The notes beneath the pieces were generated by a model that was not told the origin of the DNA, ran no database searches, and was given only the letters and a program-made list of their open reading frames with translations. This document shows positions 8,716-18,246 of a stretch of 29,128 nucleotides of DNA, one piece after another (within the stretch, counting starts at the first letter, position 1; the number at the start of each line of letters is the position of its first letter). Source of the stretch: CAZWDL01 sp964632995 (lineage in GTDB: Bacteria > Bacteroidota > Bacteroidia > Chitinophagales > Saprospiraceae); the NCBI GenBank assembly GCA_964632995.1, contig CAZWDL010000098.1, forward strand, positions 1 to 29,128, in the 5' to 3' direction. Both the position numbers and the translations under genes were made by a program.

Positions 8716-8730
8716 CCCGGATGTTCCGGG
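8716..8730 (+). terminator. Small GC-rich hairpin after eboF
   Basis: CCCGGA (8716-8721), loop TGT, TCCGGG (8725-8730), 44 bases after the eboF stop. The sequence after it (CCTATCCTTTAG) is pyrimidine-rich but is not a clean T-run, so termination of the ebo transcript here is only a possibility. Confidence 0.3.
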
Positions 8731-8819
8731 CCTATCCTTTAGTATTATTGCACAAATCGCCGGAATTCTTGTTACTCTAAAGGAAAATACGTATAAGAAG
8801 CAAATCAGAAAATTAAAAT

Positions 8820-9152
8820 ATGGAAACACTTTCAGGAAAACTCCGGTACCGGGACAGAATCGCATTACCAACGGGCGCCGAGGTGCGCGTGCGATTGGTC
8901 GACATTTCAAAAACGGAAGGTCCGGCCGTGCCATTGGCTACCCAGGAGTTCACCACCCGCGGTGAACAGCCGCCCCTGTCTTTCCGGCTGGAGTATGACT
9001 CCAAGAACATCAAAGACAATCACGACTACGCTATCGAGGCCAGCATCTCCATCGATGGCAAGCTCGCCTGGATCACCCCGCAGGAACTCCCGATTTTTGA
9101 CAACGGAGCCCCGCCGCCCATTCTGCAAGTCAACTTGGTTAAGGTAAGCTGA
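8820..9152 (+). CDS. YbaY/YscW-family small beta-sandwich protein
   Basis: A 110-residue protein matching the domain shared by YbaY lipoproteins and the type III secretion pilotin YscW. The hallmark pattern is visible: LSGKLRYRDRIALPTGAEV (about 4-22), VRLVDISK (about 24-31), PLSFRLEYD (about 52-60) and the second-half ASISIDGKLAWIT (about 73-85). Unlike E. coli YbaY it has no signal peptide or lipobox; the product begins directly with the domain, so it is predicted to stay in the cytoplasm. There are no type III secretion genes nearby, so a secretion role is not supported. It starts 147 bp after eboF on the same strand and could be either the end of the ebo transcript or a separate gene. It converges with the symporter gene on the right across 247 bp, where only a 5-bp hairpin (9194-9206) is visible. 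Confidence 0.82.
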   Translation: METLSGKLRYRDRIALPTGAEVRVRLVDISKTEGPAVPLATQEFTTRGEQPPLSFRLEYDSKNIKDNHDYAIEASISIDGKLAWITPQELPIFDNGAPPPILQVNLVKVS

Positions 9153-9399
9153 GCACCGATGCCTGGACGAACTGAATCACTTATTACCCTGAGCGGCCTT
9201 CGGCCGATGCATCTTCCTACAAGGGTAATTCCTTTTGTCCAGGCATTCACTTATTCAATTGGTCAGCGTACTATCACGAGTATCGTTCCGGGCTCTTTTG
9301 CGACTGCCACCCTCTCTCCTCCCAGCTTTACCCTCCATTTATTCGGCTAAAACAGCAGTGCTGCTCGTATCCCGACACAACAAGTCTAATAAAAGGGAA

Positions 9400-11154
9400 T
9401 CACCCTTTTCCCAGGGCCGTATCTATTCTTTTCCAGGATGGCCCTTGCAGCAACAGGCTGATAAACATCACCAATCCGCAGCCGACCAGGTTAAGCCACA
9501 GGTAAGCGATATTGACCGTAATCGGACGACCGAAGAGCATGAAGGATATTTCGTATTGCGTCATCAGAAAAAGACCGATAACGATGAGTTCCGCCAGCAC
9601 CGCGGCGAGAAATACCGCCCGGGCGCCTATCCACTTGAGGAAAAAAGCAACGAGGAAGATCCCCAGGATGGTGCCGTAGAAAAGAGACCCAACAATATTA
9701 ACGGCCTGTATCAGGTTTTCAAACAGAGAGGCGGAAGCGGCGAAGAGCAGCGCTATACAGCCCCACAATACGGTAAACCACTTGGAGGCCATTAGGTAGT
9801 GTCGGTCCGATCCCCGGCTTATAAAACTGCGCCGGTAAATATCGACCACGGTAGTAGTCGCCAGTGCATTGAGTTCGGAAGCCGTAGAGGACATGGCAGC
9901 AGAAAAGATCACGGCCAGCAAAAGCCCCACCAAACCAATCGGCAGGTAGCGCACAATGAAGGTGATGAATACGTAATCCCTGTCCTCTACCTGAGCGTCG
10001 GGGTCCTGCTGCAGAATCAGCCCCTTGGCCTCCTCGCGCAATTCGCGGTCGGCGGCCAGCAGGGTCGCTACTTCTTCCTGCGCCTCGGATACCGCAGCCT
10101 CATTATCGCTGTTTAAAGCGGCGATCAGCTCCCGGATTTCCGATTGTTGCATCTCAAAAACCTCGTCTTGCCGCGCCAGCAGTTGTTCGTATTCGCCTTC
10201 CAGCGGCGTACCGGCCAGTTTTTCAATATTAGCTTGGTTGAAATGCAGGGGCGGCTTGGTAAACTGGAAAAAGACAAATACCAGGATGCCGACAAAAAGA
10301 ATCAGAAACTGCATCGGCACCTTGAAAACACCGTTGAAGAGCAGCCCCAGCCGGCTTTCCGTCAGCGATTTGCCAGACAGATAGCGCTGCACCTGTGACT
10401 GGTCGGTGCCGAAGTAGGATAAAAACAGGAACACACCTCCCAGCATTCCCGACCAGAAGGTGTAACGATTGGATAAATCGAAGGTGAAATCGACGACGTT
10501 AAGCTTGCCCATCTTGCCGGCCACGCCCACCGCATCGCCGAAACTGACGTCACCCGGCAACTGCATGATCAGGATGATAGCGGCGATGAACATGCCGGTC
10601 AGGATGACGATCATCTGCTGCTTTTGCGTCATACTCACCGCCTTGGTGCCGCCTGCCACCGTATAGATGATCACCAGGATACCGATGAACAAGATGGTGT
10701 AATTGAGGCTCCAACCCAGGATTTTGGACATAATGATCGCCGGGGCGTAGATAGTTAATCCGGCTGCCAGGCCACGGGAAATCAGAAAGAGGATCGCAGT
10801 AAAGGTACGTGTCCGCAAATCAAAGCGGTTTTCCAGGTACTCGTAAGCGGTGTATACTTTCAGGCGGTAAAAAATCGGCAGAACGAAAACGCTGAGGAAA
10901 ACCATAGCTACCGGCAATCCGAAATAAAACTGGGCAAAGCGCATACCGTCGGCAAAGGCCTGCCCCGGTGTCGAGAGGAAAGTAATTGCACTAGCCTGGG
11001 TGGCCATTATGGACAACCCGATCGTCCACCACGGCAAATCCCGGTCTCCTAACAGATAACTTTCGGAAGTATTGACATGCCGGGTTTTCCAGACTCCGTA
11101 GGCCACAATGGTCAGGATCGTTCCCAACATTACAATCCAGTCTAGTATTGCCAT
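9400..11154 (-). CDS. Sodium:solute symporter with a charged helical insertion
   Basis: A 584-residue inner-membrane transporter of the SSS family (LeuT fold), using the sodium gradient to import a small solute. Many hydrophobic spans are present. Family motifs include PWWTIGLSIMATQASAITFL (41-60), the WSGMLGG then DQSQVQRYLS region (234-260), and FSAAMSSTASELNALA (418-432), which holds the serines expected at the sodium site in TM8. Residues about 300-392 form a long charged, coiled-coil-like loop between membrane spans, absent from classical members such as PutP but, to my recollection, common in Bacteroidota relatives. It is the last gene of a minus-strand unit after the PIG-L deacetylase and a 49-residue peptide. 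The substrate cannot be read from sequence; an amine or amino-sugar product of the deacetylase is a reasonable guess. Confidence 0.93.
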   Translation of the reverse strand: MAILDWIVMLGTILTIVAYGVWKTRHVNTSESYLLGDRDLPWWTIGLSIMATQASAITFLSTPGQAFADGMRFAQFYFGLPVAMVFLSVFVLPIFYRLKVYTAYEYLENRFDLRTRTFTAILFLISRGLAAGLTIYAPAIIMSKILGWSLNYTILFIGILVIIYTVAGGTKAVSMTQKQQMIVILTGMFIAAIILIMQLPGDVSFGDAVGVAGKMGKLNVVDFTFDLSNRYTFWSGMLGGVFLFLSYFGTDQSQVQRYLSGKSLTESRLGLLFNGVFKVPMQFLILFVGILVFVFFQFTKPPLHFNQANIEKLAGTPLEGEYEQLLARQDEVFEMQQSEIRELIAALNSDNEAAVSEAQEEVATLLAADRELREEAKGLILQQDPDAQVEDRDYVFITFIVRYLPIGLVGLLLAVIFSAAMSSTASELNALATTTVVDIYRRSFISRGSDRHYLMASKWFTVLWGCIALLFAASASLFENLIQAVNIVGSLFYGTILGIFLVAFFLKWIGARAVFLAAVLAELIVIGLFLMTQYEISFMLFGRPITVNIAYLWLNLVGCGLVMFISLLLQGPSWKRIDTALGKG

Positions 11155-11227
11155 GATTTTTCGTTCTTTTGCACGCAGCTTTTGCCGAAAGGCGAAGCTT
11201 GCTGTTCGGGTTCTCAGCGGTCCGCTT

Positions 11228-11377
11228 TCAGGAATAGGCCCGGGTAAACAGGTAAAACAAGGTAATGATGACAGCGTGGAGAATCAGTACAAAGGCATAC
11301 ATCTGATTCCAGGTTCGAAAGATGGGGGGCCGTTCTCCCGGAGGTTCTTGGCTGTTTTGCGTTTGCTCGTTTTGCAT
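11228..11377 (-). CDS. 49-residue single-span membrane peptide next to the symporter
   Basis: This short minus-strand frame starts with the ATG at 11377 and stops with TGA at 11230-11228. The product opens with a polar, Gln-rich tail (MQNEQTQNSQEPPGERPP). A segment IFRTWNQMYAFVLILHAV follows, and then IITLFYLFTRAYS, which ends the protein in one membrane span of about 20 residues. An in-frame stop lies upstream of the ATG. It sits 36 bases after the deacetylase stop and 73 bases before the symporter start, on the same strand, which fits an operon. The arrangement of aromatic residues around a single span, directly before an SSS gene, resembles small symporter-associated proteins that I recall from Bacteroidota genomes. 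An accessory role is inferred from position. Confidence 0.72.
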   Translation of the reverse strand: MQNEQTQNSQEPPGERPPIFRTWNQMYAFVLILHAVIITLFYLFTRAYS

Positions 11378-11413
11378 TGTTCGTTGTTCAGGATGTTTTG
11401 AGTTGTCTGTTCA

Positions 11414-13942
11414 TCAGGGCCGGCTTTGTTTACCCACCGAAATCAGGTTGGCGAATAGACGAAAGGCGCCGGGCACGCCGGCGGGCAGTTCGCGAAAAAA
11501 AGACAATCCGGTATAGATGTAATAGCCGTCACCGTATTTAGCGGCCAGCAGGCTGCCTTCAAAGGGTTCTTCTCCCGGATCCTGTACGGAGAAAATAGGC
11601 GTAAAGTGTGCACCGTCCCACTTAGCGGGAAAATAGAGGCCTCGTTCCTGCACCCAGTCGTCGAAGTCCTGATGCGTAATTTCATTAGGGAAGTTCAGCA
11701 GCGGATGATCGGGTTGAAGAAAATTCATTTTGGCCTCTTCTACTGTCACCCGGTTGCGCGACAGTTCCAGCTCGTAGGGCGCCAGTTCTTCCTGTGGCAG
11801 CTTGAGGCGGCGAGAAGTATTGTACTGCACGATCATAGTGCCGCCATTTTTCACATAATCCAGCAGCGCTGCTTGCTTAAACTGCAGCCAGTCGACCGTA
11901 TTGTAGGCGCGGATTCCCAGCAGCACGGCATCGTAACGGCGCAGGTTGGAAGCATTGATATCATCACTTTCCAGCAGGTCCACCTTGTAGCCGATCTGCT
12001 CCAGGCTGGCAGGTACTTCGTCACCGGCTCCCATGATATATCCCACCTGATCACCTGCCTTTTCCAGGGCTATTCTTACGATTTTACATTCGCTGGGTTG
12101 CAATACCGTCTGTACCGGAATGTGGTCATAGTCGATGAGGGTGAGTTCCTGGCCGTAAAGCTGTTCACCGATTTGCACCTCGGCGCGCAGCAAACCTTTG
12201 CTCTGTTCGGAAGGAGGGAATATTTTAAATTCCACCAGTTCCTCCTGTTCCTTGAGCGGCAGGTCAATAGTTCTATGGGCAGGTTCTACCCGCCAGCCAT
12301 TGGGCGCCCGCAGGCGTACCCGGCCGCTCACCCCATCTTGGGCAGCCCTTACCCGCACGCTCACGGTGCGGGCCTGCTCATCACCGAAAATGTATACCTT
12401 ATCGGCGATGTTGGCAAATACCGGCGGCGTCACTTCAAAGGGGCTGTAAACCTCACCGGCTACGGGGTCTGTCTCTTTGTAAATGATGTTCTTCGAAAAA
12501 ACCATCGGCTCCCCCTGAATAAGTAATTCGAATTGTGCTTTCAGTGGCCGGGGCCCTTCGGGCAATCCCCGCAGCCTTTGTTCCTCTACCGTGTACATGC
12601 CGAGTTCGTGCGGCTGCCGGAGCCAGTAAGGCGTGGTATAAGGCAAATCGGCGGGCAGGAGGATGCCGCGCTCGAAGCGCAGACGCTCGTTATTCTCCAG
12701 ATTCACCTTCAGGCTGGTATCGGCATTTTCAGGCAGGAAGCGGATCGACTGCAGACGTACCTCCAGGGGCGAGCGATTAATAGCTTCGATAGTCAGCTGT
12801 ACCGAATCGCCAGGCACGGCGGAGAAATCAGCGGCAGCAGCCTCGAGGAAAAGCCCCAGGCAGGCTTCGATGGCTTTTTGCGTTTCCGCCATCTTGATCT
12901 GCTTCCAGTATCCGTCGGGCAGCTTTTCCATCATGCGATGAGCCTGCACGAGCCCGGGTACGCTGGCCGAAGGGTTATTGAGATCAAAATTCATTTCTAC
13001 TTCCTTCAGTAATTTACCAATAGGGCCGCCTCCTTTGACGCGGGTCCAGCTGGTGTTGATCCCTTCAAAAAGATCAGCCGGGTTCTGTGGCTGATCGCCT
13101 TTCAGCAAAAGCAGTTCCTCCTTTTCAGAGCCGCGCGATAGCGCTACGCCGAAGCCCTGACATTTGTGCATACTGCGGCTGCGTGCGGCAATCTCGTTAT
13201 TCGACTGACCGAGCAGAGGGTAGAAAACACCGACATCCAATACGGCCAGCCGGCTGGAATCGAGCTGCCGGTTGTCCCTGAACCAGGAATAGGAATTGAA
13301 ATAAAGACGGCGGGGCTGCCAGGTATCCACGTACTCCAGCTGTCCGGGATACACATCCTCCCTGGCCGCCAGATCGAAAGCCTCGTGCGACAACATCCCC
13401 GACGCAGTATGATGGCCGTGCATGCGGCCGGCCAGGCGCTCCTCGTATTCGTGCCAAAAGCGATTGACGATGATGTCCGGCTGCCATTTGCGAATGGCCC
13501 AGATGACATCGGCCAGGGCTTCGTCTTTACCCCACACCTGCAGCGTCTCTTCGGGATGCTTGGAAAAGCCGAAATCGATAGCGCGGGAGAACAACTGATT
13601 GCCGCCGTCGATACCCCGCGCCGCCAGCAGCTCCTGGGTGCGGATGACGCCGAGCAACTCCTGAATTTCAGGTCCGATGAGATTCTGCCCGCCGTCGCCA
13701 CGTGTCATGGAAAGGTAGGCCGTTTCGGCTTTTAATTCGTTGGAAAGATAGGAAATCAGCCGCGTGTTCTCATCATCGGGATGGGCGGCCACGTAAAGCG
13801 CCGAGCCCAGAAAATTGAGCTTTTGAATGGCCTGGTGAATTTCAGCGGAATTCCATGCCTTGGGAGCCTGAGCGCACATTACCAAAGGCGACAGACTTAT
13901 TGCGATGAGTGCTAGAGTTCTATAACATAAATTCCTATACAT
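11414..13942 (-). CDS. Secreted PIG-L/LmbE family deacetylase, multidomain
   Basis: An 842-residue exported protein with a signal peptide (MYRNLCYRTLALIAISLSPL, then VMCAQA). Residues about 45-270 form a PIG-L/LmbE zinc deacetylase domain. The metal and catalytic motif is AAHPDDE (52-58), and the second histidine motif is GRMHGHHTASG (172-182). Family members remove acetyl or other acyl groups from amino sugars or similar amides. The middle contains two beta-sandwich stretches of NEW3 type (about 375-440 and 515-590), and the end (about 620-830) resembles a glutamine-amidotransferase-like domain (LLGIRAYNTVDW, GGTMIVQYN). This long architecture is typical of Bacteroidota PIG-L proteins. It is the first gene of a minus-strand unit with a small membrane peptide and a sodium symporter, which suggests periplasmic deacylation followed by uptake of the product. 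Confidence 0.92.
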   Translation of the reverse strand: MYRNLCYRTLALIAISLSPLVMCAQAPKAWNSAEIHQAIQKLNFLGSALYVAAHPDDENTRLISYLSNELKAETAYLSMTRGDGGQNLIGPEIQELLGVIRTQELLAARGIDGGNQLFSRAIDFGFSKHPEETLQVWGKDEALADVIWAIRKWQPDIIVNRFWHEYEERLAGRMHGHHTASGMLSHEAFDLAAREDVYPGQLEYVDTWQPRRLYFNSYSWFRDNRQLDSSRLAVLDVGVFYPLLGQSNNEIAARSRSMHKCQGFGVALSRGSEKEELLLLKGDQPQNPADLFEGINTSWTRVKGGGPIGKLLKEVEMNFDLNNPSASVPGLVQAHRMMEKLPDGYWKQIKMAETQKAIEACLGLFLEAAAADFSAVPGDSVQLTIEAINRSPLEVRLQSIRFLPENADTSLKVNLENNERLRFERGILLPADLPYTTPYWLRQPHELGMYTVEEQRLRGLPEGPRPLKAQFELLIQGEPMVFSKNIIYKETDPVAGEVYSPFEVTPPVFANIADKVYIFGDEQARTVSVRVRAAQDGVSGRVRLRAPNGWRVEPAHRTIDLPLKEQEELVEFKIFPPSEQSKGLLRAEVQIGEQLYGQELTLIDYDHIPVQTVLQPSECKIVRIALEKAGDQVGYIMGAGDEVPASLEQIGYKVDLLESDDINASNLRRYDAVLLGIRAYNTVDWLQFKQAALLDYVKNGGTMIVQYNTSRRLKLPQEELAPYELELSRNRVTVEEAKMNFLQPDHPLLNFPNEITHQDFDDWVQERGLYFPAKWDGAHFTPIFSVQDPGEEPFEGSLLAAKYGDGYYIYTGLSFFRELPAGVPGAFRLFANLISVGKQSRP

Positions 13943-14315
13943 GGGTGTTATTTTTTTTAGGGAAGGGCGCCTTTCGGAAATCGAGAAGGGATGCCCACGG
14001 AGTCAGCCCGGCAAAACTTTATTACGGACAGCGCCGTCTTTTTATTTCCCACCATCCTCAAAATAAGCGAAACACAAATATAATAAGGATTAGCCGTCCG
14101 GCCGGAATCAGGCCTTGTTAAATAATTCCTAAGGTGAACCTGAGGATCGGGAACAAAATTACAAATATATTCGCCGGACTACGGTTGAGCGCCAAATTTT
14201 CAATAAATTGATAGCCGTCCGAAGCATATACTCAACACAAGTTGTTTTGAGAACCCTCTCAAGCCATTTCGATGTCACTGTAAGAGTCAAGCTCATAAGT
14301 CTTTAATCATCATTT
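13943..14315. promoter_or_regulatory. Divergent intergenic region between the PIG-L gene and fbp
   Basis: A 373-bp AT-rich gap with no credible gene. On the minus strand it has two exact copies of the -7 consensus TATATTTG (complements of 14075-14082 and 14162-14169). The second has TTTG (complement of 14193-14196) 23 bases upstream, within the 17-23 spacing described for Bacteroidota, so it is the better candidate for the PIG-L unit. No full match was found facing fbp. A 10-base direct repeat, TAGCCGTCCG, occurs at 14091 and 14212. Confidence 0.4.
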
Positions 14316-15311
14316 ATGAAAAACAAGATCAAGGATCTCACCGCCCGTATCGGAACCACGCTCGACCGCTTTATTGAGCGGGAGGAATACAAATACCCCG
14401 GCGCGACGGGAGAGCTCACGCGCGTTTTACGGGACATTAATCTAGCCGCCAAAATCATTCATCGCGAGATTAACCGGGCCGGATTGATCGGCCTGGGCGG
14501 AGCAGCCGGAGAAGAAAACGTGCAGGGAGAAAGCCAGCAGACGCTCGATGTAGTAGCCGATGTGCGCTTCATCCGGGCGCTGCGCACCGGAGGCATGGTC
14601 TGCGGTATCGTCTCAGAAGAAAATGAAATAATCATTGATACGGGTAATCACCAAGGGAAGTACATCGTTGCCATGGACCCCCTGGACGGTTCCTCTAACA
14701 TTGAAGTAAATGTCCCGGTGGGCACCATCTTCTGCATTTACCAACGTCTTTCCGGTACCGGCACCCCTCCCGGCACCAAAGACGCCCTGCAAAAAGGACA
14801 GGAGCAGATCGCCGCCGGTTATGTTCTGTACGGTTCATCCACCATGCTGGTATACACTACCGGAGACGGGGTCAACGGCTTTACCTACGACCAGTCGCTG
14901 GGCGAGTTTTACCTCTCGCATCCCAATATGCAATATCCGAAGGGCGGCAATACCTATTCAATCAATGAAAGCCACTTTTTCGATATGACCGAAGGCATAC
15001 AAAACTACCTGGGCTACTGTAAGGAAGAAGGCTATACCTCCCGATACATCGGCTCCATGGTGGCCGACTTTCACCGCAACCTGCTCACCGGAGGCATCTA
15101 CATATACCCGAAGGTGAAAAAGTACCCGGAGGGCAAACTTCGCCTGCTATATGAATGTAACCCCCTCGCTTTTATCTCCGAACAGGCCGGCGGAATGGCC
15201 AGTGACGGGCAGCAACGCATTCTGGATATTTATCCTTCCAGCCTGCATGAACGACGGCCGGTGTTCATCGGCTCCAAACGCATGGTGGAAGAGGCGCTCG
15301 CCTTCATCTGA
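14316..15311 (+). CDS. fbp: Fructose-1,6-bisphosphatase, class I
   Basis: A 331-residue cytoplasmic gluconeogenic enzyme that hydrolyses fructose-1,6-bisphosphate to fructose-6-phosphate. Class I features in order are LRDINLAAKIIHREI (about 38-52), the loop QGESQQTLDVVAD (70-82), the metal-binding pair in VSEENE (99-104) and the signature MDPLDGSSNIEVNVPVGTIF (120-139) with D121 and D124. Substrate-binding stretches follow: YVLYGSSTMLVYTTG (about 170-184), then YTSRYIGSMVADFHRNLLTGG (about 243-263) and PEGKLRLLYECNPLAFI near the C-terminus. Length is normal and no frameshift is seen. It is on the same strand as the GH57 gene but 443 bp away, so it is probably transcribed alone. Confidence 0.97.
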   Translation: MKNKIKDLTARIGTTLDRFIEREEYKYPGATGELTRVLRDINLAAKIIHREINRAGLIGLGGAAGEENVQGESQQTLDVVADVRFIRALRTGGMVCGIVSEENEIIIDTGNHQGKYIVAMDPLDGSSNIEVNVPVGTIFCIYQRLSGTGTPPGTKDALQKGQEQIAAGYVLYGSSTMLVYTTGDGVNGFTYDQSLGEFYLSHPNMQYPKGGNTYSINESHFFDMTEGIQNYLGYCKEEGYTSRYIGSMVADFHRNLLTGGIYIYPKVKKYPEGKLRLLYECNPLAFISEQAGGMASDGQQRILDIYPSSLHERRPVFIGSKRMVEEALAFI

Positions 15312-15754
15312 TGACTCCGGAAATGAGGTAAGCGCCAAAAAAACAGCTGAATTAGTTGTATGATCTGCCCGTTCTGAAATATCGAAGTGATGTAAAAATC
15401 ACAAACGGCTCTCGAGGCTTTAGAAGATTCGGTTCAGCAGCAATTTCAGTTGCGTCACCGCCCGGCCGCCAAAACCCGGATCCCTTTTTCCGAATTTGCT
15501 GTACGACCGGAATAATCCGTTTAAACAAACGGAACCGGATGAGCTCAAAAGAGTGAATTCTATGGAAAAAGACGATTAACAAAATATTATTTTGCATGTA
15601 GCGCATAAACGAATCAAAAATATTTGAACAATCTTAAATTTGAGCAGTTTACTACCTTTTGTTACTTACTTATTGTTAGATTTACACGAATTTATAATCT
15701 CAAGAACTTGCTCTATAAAGGCAAACAGGAAACCGAAAACTAAGATTACTACGT
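15312..15754. promoter_or_regulatory. 443-bp intergenic region with candidate promoter for the GH57 gene
   Basis: No convincing coding frame. The right half (after about 15550) is markedly AT-rich. TAAATTTG at 15635-15642 is an exact TAnnTTTG -7 match, 112 bases before the GH57 ATG; no TTG lies 17-23 bases upstream of it. The left half contains GC-rich stretches but no strong stem with a T-run that could serve as an fbp terminator. Confidence 0.35.
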
Positions 15755-18166
15755 ATGGAACCGAGCAAGAAATACATTTGCATCCATGGTCATTTTTACC
15801 AGCCGCCACGCGAGAATGCCTGGCTGGAGGTCGTAGAGTTGCAGGACTCCGCCGCTCCTTTTCACGACTGGAACGAAAGGATAAACTACGAGTGTTACGC
15901 CCCGAATACAGCAGCGCGCATACTTGACGGCGAAGGGTATATCACTGAAATTGTCAACAATTACGCCCGCATCAGCTTTAACTTCGGCCCAACGCTACTG
16001 CAATGGGTGGAGAAGGCCGATCCGGAAACTTATCAGGCCATACTAAAGGCCGACAAGCTCAGCCAGGAACGCTATGGCGGTCACGGCTCAGCCTTGGCGC
16101 AGGTACACGGGCACCTGATAATGCCCCTGGCCGATCGCCGCGATAAAATTACGCAAATCGAATGGGGCATCAAGGATTTCCGGCACCGCTTCGGGCGGCA
16201 TCCGGAAGGCATCTGGCTGGCGGAAACAGCGGTGGACACCGAAACACTGGAATTGCTCGCCGAACGCGATGTCCTTTTTACGATTCTCGCTCCGCGACAG
16301 GCTAAGGCCTACCGGTCTATCGGAGATAGCGAATGGCTGGAGACGCCCGACGGAAGCATCGACCCCCGCCGCCCTTATTTGTACAACCTGCCTTCCGGTC
16401 GCAGTATCGTCCTGTTTTTTTATCACGGCGAAATTTCTCAGGAGGTAGCCTTCAAAGGTCTGCTCAATAACGGTAAACACTTCGCCCACCGGTTGCTGGA
16501 CGGTTTTGACAATGATCAGCAACAACTGATGCATATCGCCACCGACGGCGAAAGCTACGGACACCACCACCGCAAAGGGGAAATGGCTCTGGCCGATTGC
16601 CTCGACTACCTGGAGGATCAGCAATTGGCTACCATCATGAATTACGGCCACTACCTCGGTCTGTTCCCGCCGGACCACGAAGTGCAGATTCACGAAAACA
16701 GCTCCTGGAGCTGTGTGCACGGCGTAGAACGCTGGCGCAGCAACTGCGGCTGCAACTCGGGCGGCCACCCTGGCTGGACCCAGGAGTGGCGAAAGCCCCT
16801 GCGCGATACGCTTAATTGGCTACGGGACGAGCTGCGCCCGCTTTACGAAAAAGAAGCCGGCAAATTCCTGCTCGACGTGTGGGAAGCCCGTAATGATTAT
16901 ATCCGGGTGATCCTGAACCGGCACCCCGATAACGTGCAGGCTTTCATCCAGCGGAATGCCCGCCGGCTGCTCAACAAAGAGGAAAAAATCAAGCTGCTGC
17001 GGTTGATGGAAATGCAGCGCAATACCATGCTCATGTTTACCAGTTGCGGCTGGTTTTTCGACGAGATCTCCGGTATTGAAACCAACCAGATCCTTCAGTA
17101 CGCCAACCGGGCCATTTACTACGCCGATCAGGTGGCGGGGGCGGAACTGCACAACGAGTTTATCCAGCGACTGGAACTCGCTCCGAGCAACGTTTTCGAA
17201 AACGGCGCTATCAGCTACAAGAAACACGTAGCTCCCGCACGGGTCGACCTAGAACGAGTAGCCATGCATTACGCCGTTTCCTCCCTGTTCGAAACCTACC
17301 CCGAATACCTGGAATTCTTCAACTACATCGCCGAAAGCGAAACACTGCGACTGCTGGAGGCCGGCAAGCAAAAGTTCGCCCTCGGCCGCACCACCGTCAA
17401 ATCCCGCATCACCCACTCAGAAAAACAGTTCAGTTTCGCGGCTCTTTACCTGGGGCAACAAAACATCATCGGCAACATTTCGCTGGATCTGGACCGCAGC
17501 AAATTTGACAAGATGGCCGAACTGAGTATCGATGCCTTTCAGAGCACCAACCTCGGAGAAGTGATCGGACTGATGCAAACCTATTTCGGGTCCGACAAGT
17601 ATTCTATCCGGCATCTCTTCCGGGATGAAAAGCGCAAAATCTTACGGCAAATCACCGAACAGAGTCTCGATCAGGTAGAAAAATCCTTCCGGGAAATTTA
17701 TAATGACAACTACCAACTCATGATGGGTATGCAGCGCAGTAATATTCCCATCCCGGAAGGTTATCAGAGCGCCGTCAAGTTCATCGTCAACCACGACCTG
17801 TACAAATATTTCAGCAACGGAAGTACAAATCACATCCGCGAACTGAAACGCCTCGCCGAAGAGTTCAAAAAGTGGAATATCGATATTTCCAACGAGCAAT
17901 CGCTCGCGCTGGCCGTGAGCGAGTACCTTTTTTCCCAGTTTAAATCCATGAAGCAAAACGGCGAAATGGAAAAATCCCTGATCGACAACCTCATCGTCAT
18001 TCTCGAAACCCTGCAGGGTATGGGTGTCCATCCGGAAGTGTGGAAAAGCCAGAATCTCTATTTCTCCCTGTTGAAAAAATTCAAAAACGGTGAGCTGATC
18101 ATCGAGGAGGAAGAAACAAGAAAGGCCTTCCTGCGATTGGGAGAGATGTTAAAGGTTAGAATGTGA
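15755..18166 (+). CDS. GH57 family glycoside hydrolase with DUF3536
   Basis: An 803-residue cytoplasmic protein, no signal peptide. Residues about 5-330 form the GH57 catalytic barrel (alpha-amylase/4-alpha-glucanotransferase/branching-enzyme-like family). Motif 1 is ICIHGHFYQPPREN (8-21), the nucleophile glutamate is E157 in GIWLAETAVD, and the acid/base aspartate is probably D264 in IATDGESYGHHH. The rest (about 350-800), including DVWEARNDYIRVI and FTSCGWFFDEISGIET, matches the long helical DUF3536-type region found fused to GH57 in many bacteria. Both catalytic carboxylates are present, so it should be active, probably on alpha-1,4-glucans such as glycogen, though the exact activity is not defined for this subfamily. 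fbp lies upstream, which loosely groups carbohydrate storage and gluconeogenesis. Confidence 0.93.
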   Translation: MEPSKKYICIHGHFYQPPRENAWLEVVELQDSAAPFHDWNERINYECYAPNTAARILDGEGYITEIVNNYARISFNFGPTLLQWVEKADPETYQAILKADKLSQERYGGHGSALAQVHGHLIMPLADRRDKITQIEWGIKDFRHRFGRHPEGIWLAETAVDTETLELLAERDVLFTILAPRQAKAYRSIGDSEWLETPDGSIDPRRPYLYNLPSGRSIVLFFYHGEISQEVAFKGLLNNGKHFAHRLLDGFDNDQQQLMHIATDGESYGHHHRKGEMALADCLDYLEDQQLATIMNYGHYLGLFPPDHEVQIHENSSWSCVHGVERWRSNCGCNSGGHPGWTQEWRKPLRDTLNWLRDELRPLYEKEAGKFLLDVWEARNDYIRVILNRHPDNVQAFIQRNARRLLNKEEKIKLLRLMEMQRNTMLMFTSCGWFFDEISGIETNQILQYANRAIYYADQVAGAELHNEFIQRLELAPSNVFENGAISYKKHVAPARVDLERVAMHYAVSSLFETYPEYLEFFNYIAESETLRLLEAGKQKFALGRTTVKSRITHSEKQFSFAALYLGQQNIIGNISLDLDRSKFDKMAELSIDAFQSTNLGEVIGLMQTYFGSDKYSIRHLFRDEKRKILRQITEQSLDQVEKSFREIYNDNYQLMMGMQRSNIPIPEGYQSAVKFIVNHDLYKYFSNGSTNHIRELKRLAEEFKKWNIDISNEQSLALAVSEYLFSQFKSMKQNGEMEKSLIDNLIVILETLQGMGVHPEVWKSQNLYFSLLKKFKNGELIIEEEETRKAFLRLGEMLKVRM

Positions 18167-18246
18167 TAGAAACAGGAAAAGGGAATTGACTGGGAAAACC
18201 TGAGGTCACCTTCACAAAGCCCTCCTGCAGAAACGCCGGCGGTGAA

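Noticed and set aside
8820..9152. Evidence for a type III secretion system from the YscW-like domain
   Set aside because: The domain is shared with YbaY-type proteins and no secretion genes are present.
9235..9795. 186-residue open frame on + opposite the symporter
   Set aside because: It is antisense to the secure symporter gene and its sequence is low-complexity polar without any domain; a shadow frame.
11606..12526. 306-residue open frame on + opposite the PIG-L gene
   Set aside because: Lies wholly antisense to a clear multidomain protein; long shadow frames are common in GC-rich coding DNA.
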